Of a stretch of 64,000 nucleotides of DNA, positions 33,441 through 44,861 are shown in pieces (the stretch's first letter is position 1; every line of letters starts with the position of its first letter). The DNA is taken from the NCBI GenBank assembly GCA_002749535.1, contig MZZL01000137.1:22345-86344 (forward strand), read 5' to 3'. Source of the DNA: Apophysomyces variabilis. Its lineage: Eukaryota > Mucoromycota > Mucoromycetes > Mucorales > Mucoraceae. The translations under genes and the position numbers were made by a program. The notes under the pieces are model-generated. The model worked only from the letters and a program-made list of their open reading frames with translations. It ran no database searches and was not told the DNA's origin.

Positions 33441-36400
33441 ATGGACAAGTATAAGACATCAATTGAGGATACAACAGACGTACCCGATACGGCGTCGGTT
33501 CTTTCTGGTATCCAAGAGAATCAAGAAATTGAAACTGGCATACTGCCAGAACCAGCTAAGGAGTCTTTGCCACCTACACTTGACATAGAGATGCTTCCTG
33601 CAGGGTGGGATAGTGGCATCTTCTATAACGGAGGAGAGTCTGGTGTATCGTCGTTCGAACTGGTGAATAACCGGCAACTTCCTCACATGGCTGGCTTCCA
33701 GGATCCAGAGATAATAGGTGCTACTACAGATATATCATTTAAAGGCACCTTCCATTTAGCGGTTGCTGTTGCACCTGGATTCACTGCTGCTGCCAAAGTC
33801 ATATACGATGAAATGAGTGAGGAGGCAGAACCCATTCTGAATAAGAAGTACAGAGCGTTAGTTCTTGTCTCAAGCGGAAAGGTAAACAGCAGGCTTCAAA
33901 ATGTGGGTATAAACCAATCAAACCTAAACCAAGCCCAAATAGATGAAACTGGGACCCAATGACGCCAAACTGACTCCAGCTTTTAGAAAAGCTATCCAAG
34001 AAGCATTAGATGAGCCCGAAGAAGACAAGTCAAAGCAATATGATGCGTTGCAATGCGTTTTCAAGAAACATGGCTTTTACTATCCAACAAAGATCGTGTT
34101 TGGTAATGTAGCACTTGTTGTAGTTTTGGTTTACCATGGCACTGATTTGATAAAATGTAGGAGCAAAACTTATATTTGAAGGGACAAGATACTCATGGCT
34201 GAACGACGCCGGTGAAGAGAGCGAAGCAGACGGTGACGACGGCGTTCCGTTCTCTGCAATAGAGATCAACAGACGCATTTCCGAAAAAGAGCAAGCCAAA
34301 ATCATGCAACTAGCGGAAGACAATTTGCAATATATAAGAGCGGATGGTAAGAGGTTTGAATAGACTTTTAGTTAAGCTGATATAATGTTATGACCAGGTG
34401 GCGACAAGTCAAAGATATCATGCGGAGTGAAGCAATGGATTTCTACCATTCCAAAAAACCAAAAGGTCCTGCTTCGTGGAGACTTTAGACCATTGTATGA
34501 TCTTCTAGATCAGGTCACGAGATGCAAGCTTCTCAATATTTACGAGTCTTGGAAACAAACGTCTTGGATAAAATCTCTGTGTAGTGTTCACGTTGATATG
34601 AAGCCAGCTAAGAAAAAGGCTATCGAGATAGCCACTGGTGCAGATATACTTTATTATCCTACGGTAAATCTACCAATTAGAGACGAAGGATGTTCCGCTG
34701 GTTTCTCGGAAGAGAAATGGACACGGTTCCTCTGGTTTTATAACAGACGGGATTTTCGTTGGAAAGTGGATGAAGTATTAGCCGAAACGAACTGGGCAGA
34801 CTACGTGCTATTGCCAGGAGTGCAAGGATATTGTTTCTTTGCCTGTAGTGCGCTTGGAGATATTATGACAATGAAACGGTTCCACGATGAAGAAAAACGT
34901 ATAACGCGACAACATGTAAGCTTTATATATGTTACGGCTACGAACACTTATCTAGATGAGTCATGGTAGGCATTTCTTTTGCCTGGTGCTATCAAAGCCA
35001 CTGCAGAATTTGAAGAAGCCGTCCGCAACGCCATACAAGGATCTACCGACCAAGAAAGATTCATGGAATTGGAAAAAGTATTTCGCGTGTTTGGATACTA
35101 TTATCCGCAGTGGGTCGAACTTGGTAAGGCAATTGTAGTTAAGTCACTATTAATCTATCGTTATATAAAGGTGCCAAGTTCATACATCAAAGATACCGGT
35201 CTAAGTTTGATTCCTTAAAGTATCGCATAGAAAGGATTTTACACGAACAGGTAGACTGGGAAGCATCTGGTAGGATAGGCTTGCTATGTGTTGCAAGCAT
35301 TTAACAGAAAGGGTACTTTTCTTTATAGGGGGGGATGTAAGCCTTCTCTTCAATGACGTACCTGATATCGATGGTTGGTTTGAAAGTACCGCGAATAATC
35401 AAGTGATAGCAGCAGTGAGAGATGTTCGACCGTTATATGACCTTCTTGATGACGAGACAAGTACAGAAATCCGGCGCCTGTACACCAAGGCTTACTCTCG
35501 ACAGAGGTCACAGATCTCATCTTTACCTCATTATAACCTCAACGGGGAGACGGCGCTTGTTTCTCTAACAAGAGGAGAGATGAAAATTGGCTCTTCGAAA
35601 GGAATTCACTTTGATGGATCCCTTGCGGAAGAATACGCGATTGAAATGAAGAATGATATTGATGTGACCAAGCTGCTACTACCTGTGAATGTTATGGGAC
35701 GCCCAAAAATTGAATATCGGAATCGTATCACAGAGCCCTCAATCAGTATGCGTTCGCATGCCTTCCTCCCGGAAGGCTTCTTAAGCAGAATGCGACTGAA
35801 CAAATTTAATGTAGCTTCAATACAATATCACATAGAAACAGGCAAACTGAGAGAGCAACTGAACGTACAGAAGACAAGATATCTTGCGATGTATGTAACT
35901 TATAAAAAGGTGAGTCCTCTCTGTTTGAAAATATTATGCGACTTCTGCTCCATCAAGCCATTCCTATGTTGTAGCATACAGTGCTATAGCTGGTTTAAAC
36001 GCGATGAAGAATATCAGAAGAAGCTTATTAACTGCCTATTCCTGCAACTTTCTGTACACCGAATGACTCGATGCATCTTGCTTTCCTTTCCTATCTGATA
36101 CCTTTTAAGGTCCATATCTAACAGTTTGTACTATAGCTAGACTTGAACGAAAGATACATCAAGGCAACGGACGCCTTGAAAAATGCAGTTGCAGAAGCGT
36201 TAGCTCTGGAAACTGACGTGAAAAAGTTTCATCAAATAAGAAAAGTATTTCATCGCTTTGGATTTTACTATGCAACTTCCATTTTGCTTGGTATGTACAC
36301 AAGATGCTGTTGACCGATGCATTCATAGGCGTTTTGTTTAGGCGGTCGCCTTATCGTTGATGCTACAAAGTACAATTTGGCTGACGTGCTGTCAACAACG

Positions 36401-39400
36401 GATGCGGCTAAAGCGATTGAAAAGATCCTCGCTTCTCCGGGCTATGAGTGTGAAACCATTGGTTAGAAACCAAGGAAGGATTTAGAATAAGCTTGTAGTT
36501 AACACTCATAAACTCTATAGGTGGCAATACAGTCCTGGGCGGTCGGCAAGAGTGGATTGAGTCTGTGCAGAGTAATCAAGCGCGTATCCAGTTTGCATCA
36601 GTCAGGCCACTGTACGACATACTAGAGACGGAACAACGAACGCAAGTACAGTGCTTGTTCGATGAAAATGTAACCCATTACTATCAAATCCCAAAAATAC
36701 CGTCCGGCATGCACTTTGATAGAATAGATGCGGAGTATCAAGCTATTGAACTTGTCAAAGACGATGTTATCTCCAGGATGGTTATGCTTCGGGATTTCTC
36801 TGACCAGCCTTACGTAGAGCACGGCAAACAATACGGGAGACATCTTGAAGATACCCAAAGCAGGACGGTTGTTGATGTTGGCGCGGAGTTGGAGTTCGCC
36901 AAGAACATGTATTTTAATTTGGGTGCACAAGCTGCATGGAAGGAGCGAAGAGCTATGTCTAGACGCCATCGTGATGGTATTGAACGGGCCTATGATGTGG
37001 TCTATGTGATATACAAAGAAGTATATAATCTAATACTGTGGCTACACACAAGCAGGGAACTGATTTGATCGTATGTAGCTATTCTTGCCAGATGGTTTAC
37101 TGCAACCAACTAATGAATTTAAAGAAGCCGTCACCAATGCCTTACAAGTGGGAAATCTTGATCATTATACTTACTATGCCTTGCAAGACGTTTTTCAACG
37201 GTTTGGCTATTATTACCCCACAAGAGTACAAATTGGTACGATATTTCTAGCTCAAAAAATCCCAAGTATTTACATTATGTTTAGGAGGTAAACTAATTCT
37301 TCCATCCTCGTCGAAAGAGAAAAGCGAAATGCAAGCAGCACGAACATTCGGTGTTAAAGAGCGTTTCGGGAACTATATACGGATGTGCGAAGCGAGGGAA
37401 CTTGACAAACCGTCGCACGTGGAAAAAAATAAGCAAGATAATATACGATCCAAAAATGAGGAATCCGCGACGACTATTGTACAATACAATCAAGAGTTAG
37501 CGTGCCATTTTGCAAACGGGAAACTTGCAAAGTCCATTGCCAGAACGAAAGCGTTAAGCGCTGTTGGTAAGCTAAATGTGCATTGGCATGGATCTATACA
37601 TACTAATGAGAGCTTAAGGTGGCGACGGTATTTCTCTATTATGGAACGATCTCAATACCTGGATACAGTCGGTGCAATCCAATCAAACCGTAATTAGGCG
37701 CAAGGATGTGCGGCCTCTTTATCATGTGCTGGACAAGTGTCAACGCCAAAAAATACGGCAGACATATAAAAACATCGTTCTTGCGGATAATCGTATCCGT
37801 TATGATTGTCCATTGCTGTTGACCACCTATGAACCACCAGACAGCGAAGGAAGCGAAAACATTACACAAGATTATTATGCACATGTAAATGTGCAGTTCT
37901 GAATTAGAGATAGTTTTATTGATCTCGCTTAATAGGTCAAGTCGTTGTATCGGCAGCTGTTAGAGCAAGAGTTCGATGACGTTGACGAAGCTATCGAGTT
38001 TTGTCGAACGGCTTGCAAGAATGCAAGATTCCCTATTTCAGAAGAGAAGATCTCGCTTGACGTAAGCAAGTTTTGTGCCATGTATATCTACATGCTAACT
38101 TTGACGGTAGCTTTTCCGTATACGCTGCTCACAACGTGAGCAACAGTCATTGACTGGAGGAGACACTGACCAACTCGTAACGGAATCCTGTGAATGGAGT
38201 ATCTATTTAACATCCATATCCCCGAATAAAATGCGGTTTAAGTTGCCGGAATTTGAGAAGCAGATCAGACATAATCACACACTAGAGGATGAAAACGGAC
38301 AGAATTGCAATACACCAGCAGGTTGGCAAAACCATCCTAACCCTTGTCAAAAAGATTAGACCAATTTAATGTGGCTTTCTTCTTTACAGTTATCCAGTCA
38401 TCAATAATTCTCGAATTGAAGCATGCAGAGTTAACAACAAGTGGAAGATGCACAACCGCACAACATGTCCAGTACGGTGATTTGATCCACCTAAGACTAA
38501 TCGATTCGGAAGATACAGCAAAAATGGTCTTATTAAATGATGAGCGTTTGTTAAAGATGATGAAGGTTGGCGATCATCTGGGATTGCTGTCAGATACTAT
38601 ACGCGCTTTAAGAGATACATACATTTCCGCAGGCGATTGCCTGGAAGGGCTGGCAGACAAGGAAGATGAGGAAACCGCTGTTCAAAATCCAGATTCAGAC
38701 TACTTATGGTTCGATATTATAAAGATTTTCATATTGCTAACTAGAGATGTAGGAAGATAGTACGCTACCCGTCAGATAGCGAGAAACTGGAGAATAAAGC
38801 GGTTGGTGCAGACTTTCAGTCGAGGGAAACAGAAGGTTTGAGTCCACTTGAAGAAACGGGGCAAGATTGGTTATTGACAGTATGAGTTCACAGGCTGCGA
38901 TTTAAGCTATCAGGATTGTATAAAAACCAATGACGTTATTCTTTTTGAGAGCCAAGCAGCTTTGGAAGGTTCCAAAAGGCTATACTTAGGGCTTACCGGG
39001 AATAAGCTTAGCTGTTTTGTATCGGAAAGTCCAACTAGAGATACATGCAAACAAGCAAGATGGCACGTCATCCGAAATATATACGACTGGTTGAACAGGC
39101 GACAGGACATGTTTTGGCTATCGTCAGAATTGGAAACAGAGCTCAAGTTTTCGGATGTTGAACATAAAAAACCTTATGCGCCATGGATGGACTATATCTT
39201 AAAATCAAGCATTGACATGAGTGGAGTTGACGAAAATGAGTCGGAATTCGAAAACGATGATGATAGCGACGTCAAGAATATGTAAGATAGAAAGGGAAAA
39301 CCAGGGATAGAGGTGTCTTATCCACTGACAGTCAGGAAGACGAAGACACCAGGCCGGCCAACGTGGATCGGAGCACCGAGAGAGAGATTGAGGTACTACA

Positions 39401-40124
39401 GGCTAGGGCTGACAATGGAGACAGCGATGCATGTTACAAGCTTGCAATGCTGCTCTGGGGCACTGGACAATATCAAGGAGCGTTGGATATGTACGAAAAA
39501 GCTGCAAAGCTGTCAAACGCCAATGCATATTATGTATTAGGAAATCTTTATCATTCAGGATTCTCTGCAGATCAGTTCACTATTCCTCAAAACTCACAAC
39601 TAGCATTCACGTACTATTGCGTCGGAAGTACTTATCGCAGTTATCCCTGCATGATGAAGGTTGCTCAGTATTACGGCAAAGGTTACAACAAACACCTGGG
39701 CGTAAATTATGATAAGGCTCGACAATGGTACATGACAGCCAACTATTGCCTTTACTCGTTTCAGGGTGATACATCGCCTGCATTTTTAGCAGCGGCGAAG
39801 CTTGAGCACTCATGGGCAAATGCAACCAGCGACCCACTGGAGGCTAACGAGCATCGTCAGAATGCTTTCAATATGTTTCATCGTTGTATGGAATCCGAGC
39901 CATATGCCAAGTTTATGGTTGCAATGTACCATCTGTATGGTTGGGGCATCCGGCAGCCAGACCCAGGTCTCGCATTCAACATGCTACTTAGTCTTGTTGA
40001 GTCAGGTCTCAAAGGAGTTCCACTTGCAATAGCCAAATGCTACGAAGAAGGAGTCGGTGTAGAACGCGATTCTGTCAAAGCCGCAGCATATCGGGACTTT
40101 GCTAATCAGGTGCATAAGGACTAG
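33441..40124 (+). CDS. Giant modular protein 2 (four MACPF-like cassettes, FAR1-like, MIR-like, Sel1), 1,845 aa
   Basis: Nineteen exons: 33441-33881, 33943-34102, 34161-34346, 34398-34915, 34970-35123, 35171-35269, 35329-35909, 36137-36290, 36342-36461, 36521-37020, 37079-37235, 37285-37566, 37619-37884, 37936-38061, 38111-38321, 38390-38708, 38753-38835, 38894-39281 and 39332-40124. A unique N-terminus (147 aa) precedes four cassettes. Each has exon a (154-160 nt; HGFYYPTKIVFGA, FGYYYPQWVELGA, FGFYYATSILLGG, FGYYYPTRVQIGG), linker exon b, and exon c starting near W.ES...N and carrying VRPLYDLL. Then come C1254, C1275, H1302, H1304 (SCEWSIYL; RHNHTL) like FAR1/WRKY-GCM1, MIR-like VQYGDLIHLRLID and Sel1 helices (MYEKAAKLSNANAYYVLGNL). 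The domain names are pattern-based. Either pore-forming-like or sensor roles are conceivable; none is shown. Confidence 0.77.
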
Positions 40125-41139
40125 ATTTGCCTCTATTCTCCCCTACATTTATAGAGGTCAGAGTAACTGTTGTTTAATAAGAAAAACTTGAGCATAGCCC
40201 TTGCTATTCTCTATTTCTGATCCTGAATCGAGATTTGACAACTGAAAGTTTGCATACTATATAGTATCTTTGACCCTTGTTTGTCCAATATTCTCCTCTT
40301 TGTCTCCGAAGCTGCAAAGAAAAGATAACAGGTAACGTATTTAAAGTATACTGGAATAGTTACAGAGCATGGTCACAAGGTCTGTTCATTTAAGAGTGTT
40401 GGCTATTACCATGTCAAAAGACGGTGACTCTCTTCCATCGATCGCTTGTTTTGCAGAAGAAGAGCAATTCGCGTGTAACAATCAATAAAGCTCGGAAAAG
40501 AAAAGGACGTAGCGGAGCCCTTAGGTTTTGTTTGATCCTTACCACTGTAGTTATGTTTAAGTGTCATCATCTTTTCATCGCTTTTACTTGACCTTTTGCG
40601 AGACAGCTCTTTCTTCTGATAGTCTTCTGATAAGCTTGGTACAGAGCATCCTACAATAGTGATGGGTAAAAGCACTCATGAGCCATGTTTCAGATATAAA
40701 CTCATGTGAAAACTGTCTTTGATATACTCTCCTCATTTCTAACACTCTATTTTCTTATCGATTGCTATCCATCTCTACTTTCACTCTTTTATCGGAAAGA
40801 AATTTGAGCCCATAATCTTTCTTGGGGCGGATGCGGTTGAGGCGCCTTCATTGTCTCGGTGTTCAGACTCTCGTTAACCTTTCTCTGTCTTTTACGGAAG
40901 AAGCAGTCTTGCCCATACCTGATATTTCTAAGAATTTTCATGAACAGTTTTCGAACTGCTGCTTAAGATAACCAATCTCAGACAGAGCGTCGGTGTTGTT
41001 GTGAATTGTCTTATTCACTGTGTTAAAGAAAAAGAAGAAATGCAGAATTTTTCGTTAAACAATGTGTACACTTTCATGTAAGTACTTGAAACAGCGAAGT
41101 GAAAGCGTGTGTAAAGTTGATGTGCAAGAACCGGAGGTA
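40125..41139. other. Gene-free stretch
   Basis: About 1 kb after giant gene 2. One minus-strand frame (40406-40675, 89 codons) is charged but has no recognisable motif and no phase-consistent extension. I see nothing firm here. Confidence 0.3.
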
Positions 41140-41430
41140 TATATCACGCGCAAACTGACCTTTGCTACTCAGAACCTATGATAAGCAACGCCTGCGCGTC
41201 GCCTAGATCGTCGATGCATGCTGTGCAAAAGTACAAGCCCAAGTTCTGTACTGAGGAAGAAAACTGCGACAGTTCAACATCAACAAAGAGCAGCTGCATA
41301 CGAAGAAAATATATTCTACAGACCCAATGTTGTGGAGAAAACTGTCAAGAATGATATTCTCACTGTGGCAAATAGGCGTTGTTCCCCATATCCACCAGCT
41401 CTTATTGAAATGTTTTTTGCTCTGAACGTA
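41140..41430 (+). pseudogene. Decayed copy of part of the 442-aa gene
   Basis: This stretch aligns by eye with exon 6 of the intact gene at 42.8-44.5 kb. CGCAAACTGACCTTTGCTAC matches CGCCCAAGCTGACCTTCGGC with small changes, and GAGCAGCTGCATACGAAGAA matches GAGCAGCAGGTTACGAAGAA. Between them are in-frame stops (TGATAA near 41179), small indels and no flanking exon, so the copy cannot code for the family. It lies about 2.4 kb upstream of the intact relative in the same orientation, consistent with an old local duplication. Confidence 0.6.
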
Positions 41431-41725
41431 GGAAAAGACATAATGTTTTACAGGCTCTCTCCGTTCATGGACCAAAAACACAGCATTTAACTAAGGTCTA
41501 TTTGATTTGCAGTCCGTTAATGATGTATTTTAACTTGAAGAAAGCACACTGGTAGCTATTTGGAACAATTAGTTAAATAAAGTAAAGCAAAAGTTCGGTT
41601 ACATCTATTAGTTAAGTTAAGTACATAGTACAACTGGCTGATTCACTATATTGCTACTATCTGCTCGGTAGACCATAGCCTCACTTGCAGCGGTTTCGTC
41701 AGTAGCCCAAGAACTTATTGATAGC

Positions 41726-41938
41726 GACGCTACTGGCGATATGATTCCCCCATCCGCGCCATGAGGTACCGCCATCACTTAGGACTCCATAAGGGTGATG
41801 CTTAGCTTTGCTGCTAACCGGGCTAACTCTGGCACTTCTTGCAATGAACCAGGAAGGCTCCGGTAACTTTGGGCAAAGCATCATCCCTCTGTTAGGATAC
41901 CCTCTAACCAACTGTTCAGAGGAAAGGGGACTCCTTTG
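41726..41938. repeat. Direct repeat copy 1 (~210 bp)
   Basis: A block beginning near GCTACTGG and running through CATCCGCGCCATGAGGTACC to GGAAAGGGGACTCCTT recurs almost unchanged at 41999-42209. The copies are 272 bp apart start to start and differ at only a few positions in the core. On the minus strand the unit contains GTTGGTTAGAGGG and, about 60 bases on, TGGTTCATTGCA, which loosely resemble the A and B boxes of tRNA-derived promoters. A SINE-like origin is therefore possible. Confidence 0.7.
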
Positions 41939-41998
41939 CTATCGTTCATGAGCTTAATCCTACTTTTTTCATTAGTAAAAGAACGGGTTGAAAACGGC

Positions 41999-42209
41999 AG
42001 CGCTACTGGAGGCATGTCTCCTCATCCGCGCCATGAGGTACCGCCATCACTTAGGACTCCATAAGGGTGATGCTTAGCTTTGCTGCTAACCGGGCTAACT
42101 CTGGCACTTCTTGCAATGAACCAGGAAGGCTCCGGTAACTTCAGGCAAAGCATCATCCCTCTCTTAGGATACCCTCTAACCAACTGTTCAGAGGAAAGGG
42201 GACTCCTTC
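41999..42209. repeat. Direct repeat copy 2 (~210 bp)
   Basis: This is the second copy of the unit at 41726-41938, same orientation, separated by about 60 bases of unrelated sequence. Visible differences include TTTGGGC versus TTCAGGC and CTGTTAGG versus CTCTTAGG. The near-identity implies a recent tandem duplication or two insertions of one element. Confidence 0.7.
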
Positions 42210-42790
42210 GCCGTTGTTACCTTTGAAAAAAATAACGGAAGATGAAGGAAGACAAAAGCAAAAACTCCGACATTGTGTATCGCTTTTCCCAACGCTCATT
42301 TTGGCCCCGATCTTTTCTCTTGACTCCATGGATAAAGGTACATACGCAAAGGCCACTCCAGGTTGTAACGCATTGAAATGTCATAGTTTGTGAAGCTTTC
42401 GACGATTACTACGCGCAAACGAATGGTAACTTTAGCCTCAGCGCCTTCGTACAGTGCACAAAACGTTGATTATAGCAAACAATCGAGTGCATAATGACTG
42501 AACTGGCATTTGTTCAAGCATAACTGAACAGAATAAGAAATCATTTCTATGGAAAACAGGGAAAAGTATTAACGGTGGAGTATGTGTACTGGAATGTGAG
42601 TATATAAGAGAAACAAGTATTGATTGTATTTGCAGAAATAATTGTCCTCAAGAAGTATGGGAGGAAATTCATGAGGCGGTAAGTTAGAGTACTTACGAGG
42701 ATGGAAGTTGCAGAGACTAAAAACGCCATACAGTAAAGCGTGGATTGCCCATAAGACTGATAGCATGGAAGTCATGCAATCCACCGCACA
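42210..42790. other. Gene-free stretch upstream of the 442-aa gene
   Basis: About 580 bases with short frames only. It follows the direct repeat and would contain the promoter of the downstream gene. No specific element was recognised. Confidence 0.3.
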
Positions 42791-44532
42791 ATGTATCTGC
42801 TGCTGAGCTCGAAGCTTCCTTTTCAGGACATTAGTCAGGTCAGTAAAAGAAATAGAAAATTTTAATCTATGTGAGAGCGCTGTGCCTAACTTCCACTATT
42901 GTTCTAGAAACGTCAAGCAGAGATAGAGAATGAACAAATTCTCCATATCAAGGTATACATGCGTAAGACAAGTCTACATGATAACAAATATCGTCGATTG
43001 AATGTCCGTTGATATTTTACTCTTAGAAACAGAAGTACGTCATTGATGATGACGATCTTCTTGAGGATAATATCAGCACCGTGTCAGGTGTAACCTACGA
43101 TACTGAGATCGAAGTGGCATTCTGGGATACTTGTCGTGATCTGTTACAACAAGCGGCTGAAGACGATAACATCAGTGATTATAGGTACTTTATCCAACTC
43201 GCAAAAGGGCCTCCTTAATAACAGAGCATTTGGACTGGACCACAGCCCCGAAAAACACGGCATTATTGTCTGCGGGGAACATATTAAAGCATGCACGGAA
43301 AGCATTCCGAACGAAATTTATCAGAAAATAGTGGAACAGATAAATGGTTGCAGATACAGAAACACATTTGCGGATATTTTTCAAGAAGAGAGGGAACATA
43401 TTGAGCGAGTTCTGGACGCCGTAAGTTGTGCAAGAAAGCCGTTTCTTGAACTTTAGGCTGATATCTACCGCTATAGAAGGCCGATGATATGTTGAAGGAG
43501 GCAAGATCGATGCCTAATGAAACAACGAATAGGAAGAAGACAGAATTTTTGAGTGATATGTTGCTATTTATGTGAGTACAAGAAGCAGATAATTGAAAGA
43601 CATGGCTAATGTCTTGGCTGTCAGAATCAGAGGCGTATATGACGCCCAAGCTGACCTTCGGCACTCCGAAGTTATGCTAAACAGCACCTGCATTTGGCCA
43701 GCACTGAGATCTTCAATATATGCTGTGGACAAGTCCAGGCTCAAGTTCTATCCTGGGGAAGAGCGACTTCACGCAGTCCAACTTCAGCTAAGAGCAGCAG
43801 GTTACGAAGAAAATTCATTCTACAAAGCAGATGCTGTGGTGAGAACAATTGTGAATGATAATCAACTGGAGATTCTTTTACTGGAAACTTCCAACGCTTT
43901 GGACTGTACAAGCAAAGCCAAGAAGTCTTTTGATTTTTACAAGGCATTGTATGGTACAGTTGCTATGCTGAAGAGTGTAGCAGATGTTTTTAAATATGCA
44001 GATTTCTCCTTGTTATCGTGCCTTAAGTTGTATTTTGTCCATGTTTCTGGTATGTAAATCCCAAAAGCTTGAAAAGCCTTGCGTTGAACAAATTTTGGTT
44101 AGGAAAAGAAGTACGATTGTGGAGTGTGCGTAATCCAAGCGAAAAGTTGTTTGTTGTCTTGCGCGAAGACAAGTCCACCGTTCCTTGTAGCGTAAATGAT
44201 GAAGATAAGACTATACTATCCTTCATACAATTCTTCTGGATGCTAAAGGTATTATTATTTAAAACTACAATTTGTATGAGATTTCTATATCAATACAATA
44301 AAATTCGAAACGATAGGAAAAGGTTGAAGAAACACTGGCAGTCCTCGATCGTATAAATGAATGTAACAAACAAAACATGAAGCAATACAGATTCCAAAGC
44401 TTGCCGCCCGAAAAGGATTTGTCAAAGGTGGTAAATCCAAATGCTGTGCGCTTGACCGAAAGGATACATACACATCTCGTACCGGCACATCCGACCAGCT
44501 CTCCCCTGCAGCCGTATATATCACTCATGTAA
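42791..44532 (+). CDS. Uncharacterised 442-aa protein, eight exons
   Basis: Exons 42791-42838, 42908-42952, 43027-43184, 43225-43420, 43477-43571, 43625-44049, 44103-44248 and 44317-44532 join in frame. I cannot assign a function. Conserved-looking blocks are FGLDHSPEKHGIIVCG, YRNTFADIFQEEREHIERVL, IRGVYDAQADLRHSEVML, QLEILLLETSNALD, LKLYFVHVSGKEVRLWSVRN and IQFFWMLKEKVEETL. From memory the last third resembles multi-copy Mucorales proteins of unknown role, unverified. The tail is Pro-rich (LVPAHPTSSPLQPY). A partial decayed copy lies at 41.1-41.4 kb. The 40-nt intron 43185-43224 is the shortest accepted; its branch-like CTTAATAAC supports it. It is convergent with mL38. Confidence 0.62.
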
Positions 44533-44861
44533 ATAAAGATACACAAGATATGCGAACCATTCCTCACTACGTTAGTCACTCATTGTGAATCATTGTAATA
44601 TATGGCTTTCCCCCCGCCATTTCTCTCTGTGTGTGTTAAGATAGCTTATTGCTTGTATAAAACAAAAAATAATTATTTTTTTTGCTATGACTCTGACCCA
44701 TGAGTTCCTTACATTCAGTGAAATGAGTTATTCGAATCCTCGTCAAAAGTTGCATTGGCATACACCAATCCAAAATGGATGCTGAGTAAAGGCGATGTTC
44801 AAGATAGCGAATGCATTTTTTGTATTTACTTTTTCTTTGTAATAAAAAAAACAAAACTTGT

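Noticed and set aside
43185..43207. 23-nt intron in the 442-aa gene
   Set aside because: Too short, and the downstream frame soon hits a stop. The 40-nt intron to 43224 stays open.
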